A stretch of 64,000 nucleotides of DNA from Propionicimonas paludicola (GTDB lineage Bacteria > Actinomycetota > Actinomycetes > Propionibacteriales > Propionibacteriaceae): positions 2,046,001 to 2,110,000 of the forward strand of contig NZ_PDJC01000001.1 in NCBI RefSeq assembly GCF_002563675.1, given 5' to 3'. Positions within the stretch are counted from its first letter, which is position 1. Each line of letters begins with the position of its first letter. Positions 52,797 to 62,403 of the stretch are shown one piece after another. The position numbers and the translations under genes are program-made. The notes below the pieces were generated by a model. It did not search any database. It was given only the letters and a program-made list of their open reading frames with translations, and had not been told where the DNA came from.

Positions 52797-53519
52797 ATGA
52801 TGACTGATCTGGTGGATGCCCCCGAAGTGGTCGGCTTCGGTGGACTCGGGGCCCGGCTGAACTGGCTGCGAGCGGGAGTGCTCGGGGCCAACGACGGGCT
52901 GGTCTCTGGCGCAGGCCTGTGCATTGGCGTGGCAGCCGCCGACCCCGGGAACAGCCCGGCAATCCTCACCGCCGGTGTGGCCGGCCTCCTGGCCGGGGCA
53001 TGCGCCATGGCGATGGGTGAGTACGTGTCGGTATCAAGCCAGCGGGACACCGAGGTGGCTCTGATCGAGCGGGAGCGCCGGGATCTGAGCGAGACTCCCG
53101 AGCTGGAGTTCGACGAACTGGTCGAGGTCTACCGGGGCCAGGGGCTCACCGAGGCGACGGCTCGCCAGGTCGTCGAAGAGCTCTCCGCTCATGATGCGCT
53201 GGCCGCACATCTGCGCGCCGAGTATGGAATCCACCAGCACGAGCTGACCAACCCCTGGCACGCGGCCGCCGCCTCGGCGATCGCCTTCACTTCGGGCTTC
53301 GTCCTGCCACTGCTGGCCATGATGCTCTTGCCGATCGGCCTACGAATCCCGCTGACCTTGGGCGTCGCGGCGCTCGGGCTGTTTGCCACCGGCTGGGTCA
53401 GCGGACATGTCAGCGAGTCGGCGAAGTATCAGCCGATCATTCGCAACGTCCTGGGCGGCAGCGCCGCCATGGCCCTCACCTGGGCGATCGGGCATCTGTT
53501 CGGAGTGGTCACCGGCTAG
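52797..53519 (+). CDS. VIT1/CCC1-family metal transporter
   Basis: 240 residues of the VIT family, which moves Fe(II) or Mn(II). LRAGVLGANDGLVSGAGLCIGV is the first helix, and AMAMGEYVSVSSQRDTE ends helix 2. A cytoplasmic helical insertion with Glu-rich segments (residues 85-145) is the metal-binding region of the family. Three more helices follow. GAGGG precedes tandem ATGs at 52797 and 52800. It converges on an ArsR regulator gene with 9 bp between them. Confidence 0.9.
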   Translation: MMTDLVDAPEVVGFGGLGARLNWLRAGVLGANDGLVSGAGLCIGVAAADPGNSPAILTAGVAGLLAGACAMAMGEYVSVSSQRDTEVALIERERRDLSETPELEFDELVEVYRGQGLTEATARQVVEELSAHDALAAHLRAEYGIHQHELTNPWHAAAASAIAFTSGFVLPLLAMMLLPIGLRIPLTLGVAALGLFATGWVSGHVSESAKYQPIIRNVLGGSAAMALTWAIGHLFGVVTG

Positions 53520-53528
53520 CGGCGACGG

Positions 53529-53858
53529 TCACCGCTCGCGCAGGCGCAGATCCGCGTGATGCTCCACCGACTGACGGGCGAGCTCAATCAGATGCGGGTC
53601 CTCCACGGAGTAGACCTGGCGGCGCCCGTCGGCACGAGAGGTAATCAGCCCGGCGGCCCGCATCCGGCGCAGGTGATGGCTGGTCGTAGTCAACGGCTGA
53701 CCGATCGCCTCGGCCAGTCCAGTGACGTCGCGCGGACCGTCACTGAGTACCCACATCAGCTGGATCCGGATCGGCGATCCGAGCATCGCCAGAGTCTCCG
53801 CGGCCTCAACGAAGTCGCTGGGCGACACCACGAGATGGCCCGAGGCCTCCTGCTCCAT
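53529..53858 (-). CDS. ArsR-family winged-helix regulator
   Basis: 109 residues. A winged helix: LAMLGSPIRIQLMWVL, DVTGLAEAIGQPLTTTSHHLRRMRAAGLI, then the wing RADGRRQVYSV. Cysteine metal ligands of the classic ArsR type are absent; histidines occur near the C-terminus (VEHHADL), so metal sensing is possible but unproven. TAGGAT stands 7 nt before the ATG, suggesting a leaderless mRNA. It is convergent with the VIT1 transporter. Confidence 0.9.
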   Translation of the reverse strand: MEQEASGHLVVSPSDFVEAAETLAMLGSPIRIQLMWVLSDGPRDVTGLAEAIGQPLTTTSHHLRRMRAAGLITSRADGRRQVYSVEDPHLIELARQSVEHHADLRLRER

Positions 53859-54052
53859 GAGAGCGATCCTACGACATCACGTCCGGCCACCCCGGACCCG
53901 AGGCGCCGGTGCGGATGACCCCGGCCCGGTCGTCGGTACCGGCGCGCCGCAAGACTCCCACCCGGTGATGCTCCGGCGGATATCCTGGGCTGCTCTGCAC
54001 GCTCGGCACCGAGCATCAGGCACCCCAGTTCCCACGGCACAAGGAATGCGAC

Positions 54053-55348
54053 ATGAGCCAGCTGCGACACGACGCCGAGTTCGACCCGACCATGGTCACT
54101 GAGATCACCGACCGCGGCTACACCGTCCAGCGGGCTAACGTCAGCCGCGAGCTGATGGACGCCTGGCGCAGCGTGGTGAGCCGCGGGTTCCTGGACAGCG
54201 AGCCCACCGACGAGCAGCTTGCGGCCTTCTTCGACCGGAACAAGGACTACCGGCTGATCGGCATCTACGACCCGCAGGCTGCGGTTCCCGAGATGCCGGT
54301 GGCGACTCTGGGCGCTTGGGGAGCAAGACTCACCGTCCCGGGCGGTGAGCTGGAGAGCTTCGCGGTCAGCGCGGTCACCGTGGCACCCACCCATCGGCGC
54401 CGCGGCCTGCTGCGCAGCCTGCTGGGCGGTGAGCTGCGCGCCGCGGCCCACGCCGGCTTCCCGATCGCCTCGCTGACGGTCAGCGAGTCCAGCATCTACG
54501 GGCGCTTCGGCTTCGCGCCGGCCGCGCTCGCCGCCGACGCAGAGATCTCGGTCCGCCAGGCCGGCTGGATCGGTCCGGAACCGGACGGAAGGATCGACTT
54601 CCTGACCAGGGAGCAGGGCCGGGCCGTCGCCGACGAGCTCCACGAACGGGTGCGCGCCGGACGTCCTGGCGAGGTGGATCACCGCGCCGGCGCCTGGGAC
54701 TACACCTTCGGCACGATGCCGGCTGTGGAGAAGGCCGGTGCCATTCGGGTCGTCCAGTACCGCTCCCCCGCCGGCCAAGTGGACGGGCTGGCGGTGTACA
54801 CGGTCACCGAGAATGAGACGAACTTCCCGGACTCGACGCTGAACCTTCAGCGGTTCATCGCGGCCACCGATGATGCCTATCCAGCACTGTGGCGGTTCTT
54901 GCTCTCCCTCGACCTGATCGGCACCATCCGAGCGAGCGAACTCAGCATCGACGAGCCACTGTGGTGGATGATCGCCGATCGCCGGGCCGCCCGAGTCTCG
55001 GTCCTCGATCATCACTACCTACGGGTTCTGGACGTTGCCGCGGCGCTGGAGGCCCGTCGCTACGACCGGACGGACGAGCTGGTGCTCGACGTGAGCGATC
55101 CGCTGGGCATCGCCGGCGGACGGTTCCACCTGACTACCGCCGAGTCCGGCGCGGCCACGGTGCGTCCGGCCGAGAGCTCGGCCACCCCGGACGTGGAGCT
55201 GGGCATCGCCGAACTGTCAGCCATGCTGCTGGGCGGGGTCTCTGCGGTCACTCTGGCTCGAGCCGGACGGCTACGCAGCCCCGACCCGGAGCGGGTGGCG
55301 CGGCTCTTCGCCGGCACCGTCACGCCGCAACTGAGCTTCTGGTACTGA
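54053..55348 (+). CDS. Eis-like GNAT acetyltransferase
   Basis: 431 residues, as in Eis (enhanced intracellular survival) proteins: an N-terminal GNAT domain, a second GNAT-like domain, and a C-terminal SCP-like domain. The acetyl-CoA loop is VTVAPTHRRRGLLRSLL, and SESSIYGRFGFAPA follows. The chain ends in FWY with the aromatic C-terminus near the active site that is typical of the family. Eis enzymes acetylate aminoglycosides or peptide lysines; the substrate here is unknown. AAGGA stands 7 nt before the ATG. Confidence 0.88.
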   Translation: MSQLRHDAEFDPTMVTEITDRGYTVQRANVSRELMDAWRSVVSRGFLDSEPTDEQLAAFFDRNKDYRLIGIYDPQAAVPEMPVATLGAWGARLTVPGGELESFAVSAVTVAPTHRRRGLLRSLLGGELRAAAHAGFPIASLTVSESSIYGRFGFAPAALAADAEISVRQAGWIGPEPDGRIDFLTREQGRAVADELHERVRAGRPGEVDHRAGAWDYTFGTMPAVEKAGAIRVVQYRSPAGQVDGLAVYTVTENETNFPDSTLNLQRFIAATDDAYPALWRFLLSLDLIGTIRASELSIDEPLWWMIADRRAARVSVLDHHYLRVLDVAAALEARRYDRTDELVLDVSDPLGIAGGRFHLTTAESGAATVRPAESSATPDVELGIAELSAMLLGGVSAVTLARAGRLRSPDPERVARLFAGTVTPQLSFWY

Positions 55349-55364
55349 GCTGGATCGGCCCTCC

Positions 55365-55426
55365 ACGCACGCAAGCTGTGAGTTCGGCGGCGATGTCGCC
55401 TGGTAACTCACAGCGTGCAGGTCAGA
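55365..55426. repeat. REP-like palindromic element, copy 2
   Basis: GCTGTGAGTT (55375-55384) pairs perfectly with AACTCACAGC (55405-55414) around GGCGA-TG-TCGCC. It matches copy 1 at 48041-48103, including the flanking GCACGC/GCAAGC steps and GGTCAGA. It lies between the convergent Eis-like and DUF1304 genes. Confidence 0.75.
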
Positions 55427-55805
55427 TCAGGCCGATCAGCAGACCCACCACGGCCAGCAGCGGCAGCAGGCCCTGCTTCACCGCCGCCGCCCGGTGATCG
55501 GCGGACGAGACCAGCAGCACCAGAGCTGCGGCGAGCATCGAGCCGACCCCGGCGAAGACCAGGGTCAGGCCGACGACTACTGCACCCGCGGCGAACGCGA
55601 CGATCCCACCGAAGGCCAGCAGCGCCAGGAACAGGTTGTAGAAGCCCTGGTTGAAGGCCATCGACTTGGTCACTTGAGCCTCCTCCGGAGTTGTTCCGAA
55701 GGTGGCCCGGGCCCGCGAGCTCGTCCAGGCCACGGACTCCAGATAGAAGATGAACACGTGCAATGCCGCCGCCAGTGCGGCTAACACCAGACCGGCGATC
55801 AGCAC
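55422..55805 (-). CDS. DUF1304 membrane protein
   Basis: 127 residues from a GTG with GGGGAG upstream. Four hydrophobic segments are seen. ALHVFIFYLESVAW near the N-terminus and NQGFYNLFLALLA in the middle are the conserved DUF1304 blocks. Function unknown. Confidence 0.88.
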   Translation of the reverse strand: MLIAGLVLAALAAALHVFIFYLESVAWTSSRARATFGTTPEEAQVTKSMAFNQGFYNLFLALLAFGGIVAFAAGAVVVGLTLVFAGVGSMLAAALVLLVSSADHRAAAVKQGLLPLLAVVGLLIGLI

Positions 55806-55905
55806 CGTGACTCCCCACGCTCAGCGAAGCTCATGACCCCAGGCTAGAGCGAGTTCCCGCCCACGGGCCGGATCCGCCCGTCCCCGGGCCTGCCGGGAGA
55901 CGACA

Positions 55906-55949
55906 AAGTGGGGTGCGGAACCGGAATGCTCCGGCCCCGCACCCCACTT
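55906..55949 (-). terminator. Terminator hairpin after the GH3 gene
   Basis: AAGTGGGGTGCGG (55906-55918) pairs perfectly with CCGCACCCCACTT (55937-55949), and an inner CCGG/CCGG extends the stem. It lies 9 bp after the GH3 stop codon. Confidence 0.8.
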
Positions 55950-55958
55950 GGTGTCGTG

Positions 55959-58900
55959 CTACTTGACGGTGACCTTCCAGGTCTTCGTCTTGCCACCGGC
56001 CTTGATGGTGATCGTCACGGTGCCCTTGCCCACCGCAGTGAGGCGGCCCACGCGATCGACATCAACAACGGCGTACCGCGAGGACGAGTAGGTGACCTTC
56101 ACCCCGGTCGCCTTCGACGAGGCGTACCGGGCGCCGGCGAATGCCACCTGGCCCACCGTCATCGTCTTCGGAACCGAAGCGGTGATGCTGGTCACCTTCG
56201 ACTTCGGCTTCGACCCGACGACATTCACCGTGATCTTGACCGACAGGGTCTTGCCAGCGGCAGTCTTGTCGATCGTGGTCGCAGTGATCGTGGCACTTCC
56301 CGAACCCTTGCCGGTCACCTCACCGCGGGACGACACCGTCGCCACCTTGGTGTTCGACGAGGTCCAGATGACCTTGCCGGAGTAGGCGGACGGCAGACCG
56401 TCGGCGTAGTCCACGGCCTCATCGAGGTCGAGGGTCTTCCCCTTCACCACCCGAGCCTGAACCTGATTCAGAGTCAGCTTGGTGACGGTCGGGGGAACCA
56501 CGACGGGTACCTCGACCTCCTTGGGCGGGTTCAGAACCAGTCCGGCGATGGCCGCGTTCAGGCTGGAGACAGCCTCGTCCACGTCGTCCTGCGTTGCCGA
56601 GCTGTCGTCAGCGACCTGCCGGGCGTTGGTGAGCGCCTGCTGGAGCGTTGCCCACGATGCCGCGGTGTAGCGGTCATCGGCATTGGACATCGTCCCTGCG
56701 ACCGAGGTCGCGTTCCTCAGCACGCCCGTGTTCACCGGCACCGGCTTGAGCACCAGCCCCGACAGTGCCGTGGTCACGGCGCTGGTGGCCTGGTCGATCT
56801 CCACCTGGGTCGCCGCGGCCTTGTCCAGCACGGTTTCAGCACTGGCCAGGCTCGACTGCAGAGCCGACCAGGACGTCGCCGTGTAGACATCGCCGGCATT
56901 CGAGACCGCAGCCGCAGCATCGTGGACGTTCCGGAGCACCGACTTGTCCGGTACCGCCGGGGCGACCTCAAGGCCGGACAGGGCTGTCGCCAACTCCTTG
57001 GCGGCCTGGTCCACCTCCGCCTGGGTAGCGGAGGCGTTCTCCAGGACCGTCGAGGCCTGGGAGATCTCGGTCTGCAGGGCATCCCACGTCGTCGACGTGT
57101 AGCGTCCCGACGAGTTCGACAACTCACGGGCCTCGTCGTAGACGTGCTTGAGGATGCTCTTGTCGATGACCGGAGCCTTCACCTCGAGGCCCGACATCGC
57201 GGTGCGCAGGGCGTCCGCAGCCGTCTTGAGCTTGTCGGGGGTCTGGTTCTGATCAGCAAGAACCGTCTTCGCCGCCGCCAACGCGTCGGTGAATGCCGAC
57301 ACTGAAGCCGTGGTGTAGCCACCGAGCTTGCCGGCCAGGCCGTCCGCCACTGCGACCAGCGCCTGCAGCACCGACGGATCGGCACTCGCCTTGACGGTCA
57401 CCGGGATCGACTCCGACACCGCGTTTCGGGTGCCATCGGTGATCGTCACCGTCAGATTGGCGGTGGCGTCGGATCGAAGACCGGTGTTCACGACTCCGTC
57501 ATCGCTGATGACCTGCTGGTTGCTGGACTTCAGCGACATGGTGTAGCCGTGCGGCACCGGAATGTCGAGGTCGGCGTCGGAGTGGATCTCGGCGGGGATA
57601 TCCGCCGCGACGTAGTCGCGCACATTATCGACAGCGTCCTGCAGCATCTGCTGATAGGACTTCTGCTGAACACCGTTGAGATCGGTCACCGTGAGGTACT
57701 CGAAGTAGGTGTTCATCTGGGTTGCGGTCGAGTTCTGGGTCGCGAACAGACCGATCTTCGGATCACGGAAGTTCACCCCGGAGACCGGGTTGCCGATCTG
57801 GGTGTAGTTCTCACCGTCCTGGGAGTACCCCAGCGTGTAGGTGGTGTTGTTCTTGATGATCCTGAGATACAGCGTCACCGAGCCGTCGGCACTGGCAACG
57901 GGGTTAGCGCTGCCGAGGCCACTGAACGAGCCGTTGTTCTCCCAGCCGGGCTGGATCTGGAGCGAACTGGTCTGGCTGTTCAGCCGGATGTAGTTGTCCT
58001 CGTCCTGCCAGACCAGCAGCATTGCCTGCTGGTAGTTGGCCGTCGGCTTCTGCGGGTAGAACAGCTTGGCGACAACCTCCCAGTTACCCATTGCCGGTTG
58101 AGTGACCACGTTCTCCCAGGCCGGACCGGCCGCCCCGTAGATGTCGTAGCGCTGCGTCGGCAGTCGGAGACCAAGACCCTTCTCGGTGGAGTAGGTGGCC
58201 TGGTTCTCGCGCAACACCGTCCAGTTCGAGCTCTTCGTGCCATCGGCGAAGTAATCCGAGCGCGGACCGGAGTTGAAGCTCACCGTGTAGGTGACGCTTG
58301 TTGCACCGGTGGAAACCGTCACTGCGGCGGTACCACGGGGGGTGGTCATCTGGTTGTAGGTCACCGAGAAGGCCGGGTCCGTCACCGTTGCGGCGATCAC
58401 CGGCACCTCGGTGGCGTCGGCGCTCACCTCCTGGTTGTAGCTGAACACCTCCGGATCGAAGCCTGCCACCGGAGAGCCATTCACGCTCAGCGAGGACAGC
58501 CGTGGGTACAGCTCCGACAGCGTGAAGATCGACACCTTGGCGTAGGTGGCCGAGATGGCCGCTGCCGCGGTGTCCCCGCTGGTGGCGTACAGGCCCAGCT
58601 GCGGCAATGCGTAGTACGCGGAGACCGACGTGGCCAGGCTGGACCAGGTACTGCCGTTCGTCGAGTACTTGTAGGTATAGGAGTCACCCTGCTTGACGAC
58701 CTGGAAGTAGACCGAGGTCTGCGAGGCCAGGTTCGCCGAAGCGGTCTGGGTCTGCACACCGTTGACCACGCTGTACACGCGGACGACGTTGGTCGAGCCC
58801 GAGGTCGGCCGCTCGTAGACGAACCGGGTGTAGTTGGTGTCGGTGTCGTACACCACCACGCCAGCCTGCTGGTTGCTGGCCGTCGGAGTGGCGGCAAGCT

Positions 58901-61900
58901 TCACCTGCGTCTGGGCAACCCAGTCACCGGCAGCTGCGTTGAGCAGGACGTTCTGCGGTGGCGTGGCCGTGCCGAACGCTCCCCTCTCCGTGGTGATCGT
59001 CAACCCACCAGGCCCATAGGCCGCCTGGGTGGACGGATTCTTCATCGTCCAGCCCGCACTGGTGGCGCCAGTTTCACCTTGGGTGAGGTCGACGGTTGTC
59101 GGCCGATACCCGATTCCCACCCGGTAGGTGGCGGTGGCCCCACTGACGTTGTTGGTCGCCACGATCGTGGTGACACCCGGCAGCGAGGACGGCGGGGTGA
59201 CCACGGTGGTGACATCCGAGTTGGCGTTCACAACGCTGACGTTCGGAATGGTCGTCGTGCCTGCCGGGACCTCGATCGAGTAGTTCAGGCGATCGGGCTT
59301 GAAGTTGGCGACCGAGTTGCCGTCCACCTTGATGCCGTCGATGTACGGCGTCGAGACGACGTAGACCACGAACTCCCCAGAGGCCGACTTACCGTTGTAG
59401 GTCGCCGTTGCGGTGATGGTCGCCACGCCGGGGGCGTTGGTCGTGATCACTCCATTGGTGACCGAGGCGACCGAGGGACGGTTGGAGCTGTAGCTGAAGG
59501 TCATGCCGTCGGGGAACGGGGTGCTGGCCTTCTTCATGATCTTGCTGCTCTGCTGCTTGATGATGTAGCCCCACAGGCTTTCATCGCTCAGCGAGACAGT
59601 CAGCTTGGGATCAACGGTCTCGCCACGATCGAAGATGAGTCGCTCCTCGATACCCAGCTCGGCATCGCCGGTCTGGCTCGGCTTGGCGGTGACCACAGCC
59701 GGGACAGCCGTCATCGCACCGGACACGCTGAAGTTGCCGGAGAGCGGGACGGAGGCGCTGTTGCCACCGACCTGGACCTGGTAACCACCCTTGTCAACGA
59801 CGTTTCGGTCGGTCGCCTCGTCGTAGAACGCCAGATCGGCGACCTTGACGTCGAGGGTGACGGTCTTGGTCTCGCCCGGGGCGAGCTCCACCTTGTCGAA
59901 GCCCTCAAGGCGCTTGATCGGGCGCTTCAGTTCGGCCGGGGCGTCCGGCTGCGCGACGTAGAGCTGCGCAGTTTCCTTGCCGCGGACCGAGCCGGTGTTC
60001 TTCACATCGAAGGAGACCGTCACGGTGTCGTCAGCAGTGAAGTCGCTGGTGGCGGATGCGCCCTTGGCGATCTTCAGGTTGGAGTACTCGAAGGTCGAGA
60101 AGCTCAGCCCATAGCCGAACGGGTACGACGACGGCCCCGTGTAGTACATGTAGGTGCGTCCCTGCTTGCCCTCCGACGGGTACAGGTCGTAGTCGAGGAT
60201 GCTCGGGATATCGGACGCTCCGGTGTCACTGACCGTCTGGTACCAGGTGTCAGTGATCTTGCCCGAGGGGTTGACCTTGCCGGTGATCACATCGCCGAAG
60301 CCAACCTTGCGGTTGCCGAGGAAGCTGGACCACAAGATGGCCGACACGTCATCAGCGAACTTGGTGACCTGCATCGGGCCGGCGGTCTCCATGACCGCAA
60401 CCGTCTTCGGGTTCAGCTTGCCCACGTTGGAGATCAGGGTGTCCTGCCCGTTCGGGAGCGCGGTGCTGGTGCGGTCGCCATCCTCCTTGGAGTAGCTCTC
60501 GTTGGTGCCGGTCACGACAATCACAGCATCCGCGGCGGAGATCGTGGCCTTGTCGGCATCCGACAGGGTGTAGGAGCTTGCCGAGGTGGAGTTGCCGTAG
60601 GTGGTCAGGTAGCTGAAGGTCGCGCCCGGGTTCTTCTCGGTGATGTTGCTGGCGATCCGCTGCTGGATGTTGATCCGGTTGGTGGAGTCGCTCTGGCTCG
60701 CCGAGTACAGACCGAGGTAGCCGTTGGTCTGCCAGGCCCCCACGATGGCCACCTTGTAGTCACCGGTGGAGGGCACTGCGAGCGGCAGGATCGAGGTCGA
60801 GGAACCGGACGGGGCCGCGTTCTTCAGCATCACGACCGCTTCGGCGTTGACATCGTCGATCATCTTCAGACGCTCAGGGGTCTGCCAGCCGATGCTGCCG
60901 GACTGGGCCGCAACTCGCTGGGCAGCCTGCGAGGTGTAGGCGTTGTTGGCATCCCACTCACCGGTCTCCATGCGGGCTTGCATCAGCCGCTGCAGGGAGA
61001 TGTCCACCTGGTTCTCGGTGAACGTGCCCTTGTCGGTCGTGACGCCCTGGGCGAGCATGTTCGCCATGTTCGTGTTGTAGGTCCCGGTGCCGCTGGTGTA
61101 GCCGCCGCTGCACTCCAGGTCCATGGCATGCGCCATGGCCTGTGACAACTGCTCGATGGTGGTGAGCACCTTGCCGGTGTACGGGTTGGTGAAGTTGTGA
61201 CGCTTGATCGTCGAGACGGAGTCGCAGTCACCAGTGGTGTACCCGTTGAGGCCATAGGTCTGGCGCAACAGGGTGTCGTTGAGGTAGCTGCTCCAGGAGC
61301 TCGGATCGCCGTTGAGGGTGCTGTAGGCGCCCATCACCGACGAGGCGTTGGCGTCCTGAATGATGTCGCGGTAGGGCACCGCGTAGTACTCACGCAACGC
61401 CCGCATCGACGTCTTGGCTCCGCCATCCAGGCGGTTGCGCTCGCTGTTGTTGGCGACGTAGTGCTTGATGGTCGCGTTGACCTTCTTCATCCCGTTCACC
61501 AGGGGGACGCCATTGCGGTCGGCTCCCTGGATGCCCTGGACGAAGGCACTGCCCATCTTGCTCATCAGGAACGGATCCTCGGAGTAGGACTCCTCGTTGC
61601 GTCCCCAGCGCGGGTCGCGGTGCAGGTTGACCGTCGGCGAGTACATGGTGAGGTTCACCGCGTTGCCGAGGTTGGGCGCCCCAGCCGTGGTGATCTTGTT
61701 GGCCCGCTCGCGGACCTCGTCGCCGATCAGGCTGGCCTCGCGGTAGTACAGCTCCGGATTCCAGGTGTTACCCACCGAGGTGCTCTGCGGGTAGGAGTTC
61801 GAGTTCGTGACGTTGCCGCGCGCGTAGCCGTGCAGCGCTTCCTGCCACCAGTTGTAGCCATTGATGCCCGTCGTGGCGGGGACGCCTGTAGCGCCGACGC

Positions 61901-62138
61901 CAAGAGCGGCCGCGCCGATCGCAGGGGCATTCTCGCTGTACATCTGGGAGCCCTTTTGGGTGGCGGTCATCCGGCCAACCAGGTCAGCTGCACGCTCCGC
62001 GTAGCTGTAGCTCGAGTCCATGTAGATGGGAGTTGCCGGCGTGCCGCCGCCGTCCTCCGCCTGCGCCAGCTGCGTCGGGATCAGCCCCACGCACAAGCTG
62101 AGCGCAAGGGCCATCGAGACCCTCTTGAAATTCTTCAC
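55959..62138 (-). CDS. Secreted multi-domain GH3 glycosidase with lectin and FIVAR modules
   Basis: 2059 residues from a GTG at 62138, chosen because KNFKR plus a hydrophobic core and AQA-ED form a complete signal peptide and GGAGG lies upstream. ATGs at 62174 and 62228 are alternatives. Order: GH3 N-domain with GYTTGDCDSV (nucleophile about Asp304), GH3 C-domain with KEDGDRTSTALPNGQ, Fn3-like domain (about 700-800), an Ig-like domain (about 880-930), beta-sandwich domains, two concanavalin-like modules (about 1016-1206 and 1291-1486), four FIVAR-type helical repeats (about 1590-1880), and two Big2-like domains to the end. GDCDSV resembles GH3 beta-xylosidases. No LPxTG is present; retention may depend on FIVAR/Ig modules. 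Substrate uncertain: a plant or host glycan is likely. Confidence 0.92.
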   Translation of the reverse strand: MKNFKRVSMALALSLCVGLIPTQLAQAEDGGGTPATPIYMDSSYSYAERAADLVGRMTATQKGSQMYSENAPAIGAAALGVGATGVPATTGINGYNWWQEALHGYARGNVTNSNSYPQSTSVGNTWNPELYYREASLIGDEVRERANKITTAGAPNLGNAVNLTMYSPTVNLHRDPRWGRNEESYSEDPFLMSKMGSAFVQGIQGADRNGVPLVNGMKKVNATIKHYVANNSERNRLDGGAKTSMRALREYYAVPYRDIIQDANASSVMGAYSTLNGDPSSWSSYLNDTLLRQTYGLNGYTTGDCDSVSTIKRHNFTNPYTGKVLTTIEQLSQAMAHAMDLECSGGYTSGTGTYNTNMANMLAQGVTTDKGTFTENQVDISLQRLMQARMETGEWDANNAYTSQAAQRVAAQSGSIGWQTPERLKMIDDVNAEAVVMLKNAAPSGSSTSILPLAVPSTGDYKVAIVGAWQTNGYLGLYSASQSDSTNRINIQQRIASNITEKNPGATFSYLTTYGNSTSASSYTLSDADKATISAADAVIVVTGTNESYSKEDGDRTSTALPNGQDTLISNVGKLNPKTVAVMETAGPMQVTKFADDVSAILWSSFLGNRKVGFGDVITGKVNPSGKITDTWYQTVSDTGASDIPSILDYDLYPSEGKQGRTYMYYTGPSSYPFGYGLSFSTFEYSNLKIAKGASATSDFTADDTVTVSFDVKNTGSVRGKETAQLYVAQPDAPAELKRPIKRLEGFDKVELAPGETKTVTLDVKVADLAFYDEATDRNVVDKGGYQVQVGGNSASVPLSGNFSVSGAMTAVPAVVTAKPSQTGDAELGIEERLIFDRGETVDPKLTVSLSDESLWGYIIKQQSSKIMKKASTPFPDGMTFSYSSNRPSVASVTNGVITTNAPGVATITATATYNGKSASGEFVVYVVSTPYIDGIKVDGNSVANFKPDRLNYSIEVPAGTTTIPNVSVVNANSDVTTVVTPPSSLPGVTTIVATNNVSGATATYRVGIGYRPTTVDLTQGETGATSAGWTMKNPSTQAAYGPGGLTITTERGAFGTATPPQNVLLNAAAGDWVAQTQVKLAATPTASNQQAGVVVYDTDTNYTRFVYERPTSGSTNVVRVYSVVNGVQTQTASANLASQTSVYFQVVKQGDSYTYKYSTNGSTWSSLATSVSAYYALPQLGLYATSGDTAAAAISATYAKVSIFTLSELYPRLSSLSVNGSPVAGFDPEVFSYNQEVSADATEVPVIAATVTDPAFSVTYNQMTTPRGTAAVTVSTGATSVTYTVSFNSGPRSDYFADGTKSSNWTVLRENQATYSTEKGLGLRLPTQRYDIYGAAGPAWENVVTQPAMGNWEVVAKLFYPQKPTANYQQAMLLVWQDEDNYIRLNSQTSSLQIQPGWENNGSFSGLGSANPVASADGSVTLYLRIIKNNTTYTLGYSQDGENYTQIGNPVSGVNFRDPKIGLFATQNSTATQMNTYFEYLTVTDLNGVQQKSYQQMLQDAVDNVRDYVAADIPAEIHSDADLDIPVPHGYTMSLKSSNQQVISDDGVVNTGLRSDATANLTVTITDGTRNAVSESIPVTVKASADPSVLQALVAVADGLAGKLGGYTTASVSAFTDALAAAKTVLADQNQTPDKLKTAADALRTAMSGLEVKAPVIDKSILKHVYDEARELSNSSGRYTSTTWDALQTEISQASTVLENASATQAEVDQAAKELATALSGLEVAPAVPDKSVLRNVHDAAAAVSNAGDVYTATSWSALQSSLASAETVLDKAAATQVEIDQATSAVTTALSGLVLKPVPVNTGVLRNATSVAGTMSNADDRYTAASWATLQQALTNARQVADDSSATQDDVDEAVSSLNAAIAGLVLNPPKEVEVPVVVPPTVTKLTLNQVQARVVKGKTLDLDEAVDYADGLPSAYSGKVIWTSSNTKVATVSSRGEVTGKGSGSATITATTIDKTAAGKTLSVKITVNVVGSKPKSKVTSITASVPKTMTVGQVAFAGARYASSKATGVKVTYSSSRYAVVDVDRVGRLTAVGKGTVTITIKAGGKTKTWKVTVK

Positions 62139-62403
62139 AGTGCCCAAGACCTCCGTCTGAGTGATTGCTGCCATGCCGGAAACCCATGACGCCGGCACCA
62201 CGGCGAGATCTCCTGCGGGCACGCGCAATGGCCGCTGGCGATCGATGACGTGATGCGAGTTGGCCTCTTCTCCGCTGAAGTGGTCAGGGTGTTCGCGAGC
62301 AGTTGCCGAGTGCCCTCTGTTGGGCAGACAACCCTCTACGACCGAGCGTCAGTGCCATGAAATCCTCACCCCAGAAAACGGGGTGCAATTAGGGCACGGC
62401 CCT

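Noticed and set aside
57549-61145. Very long open frame (about 1200 codons) antisense to the GH3 gene
   Set aside because: Its translation is rich in Arg, Gly and His with no recognisable domains and mirrors the codon bias of the GH3 gene. In high-GC DNA such antisense frames arise without selection.
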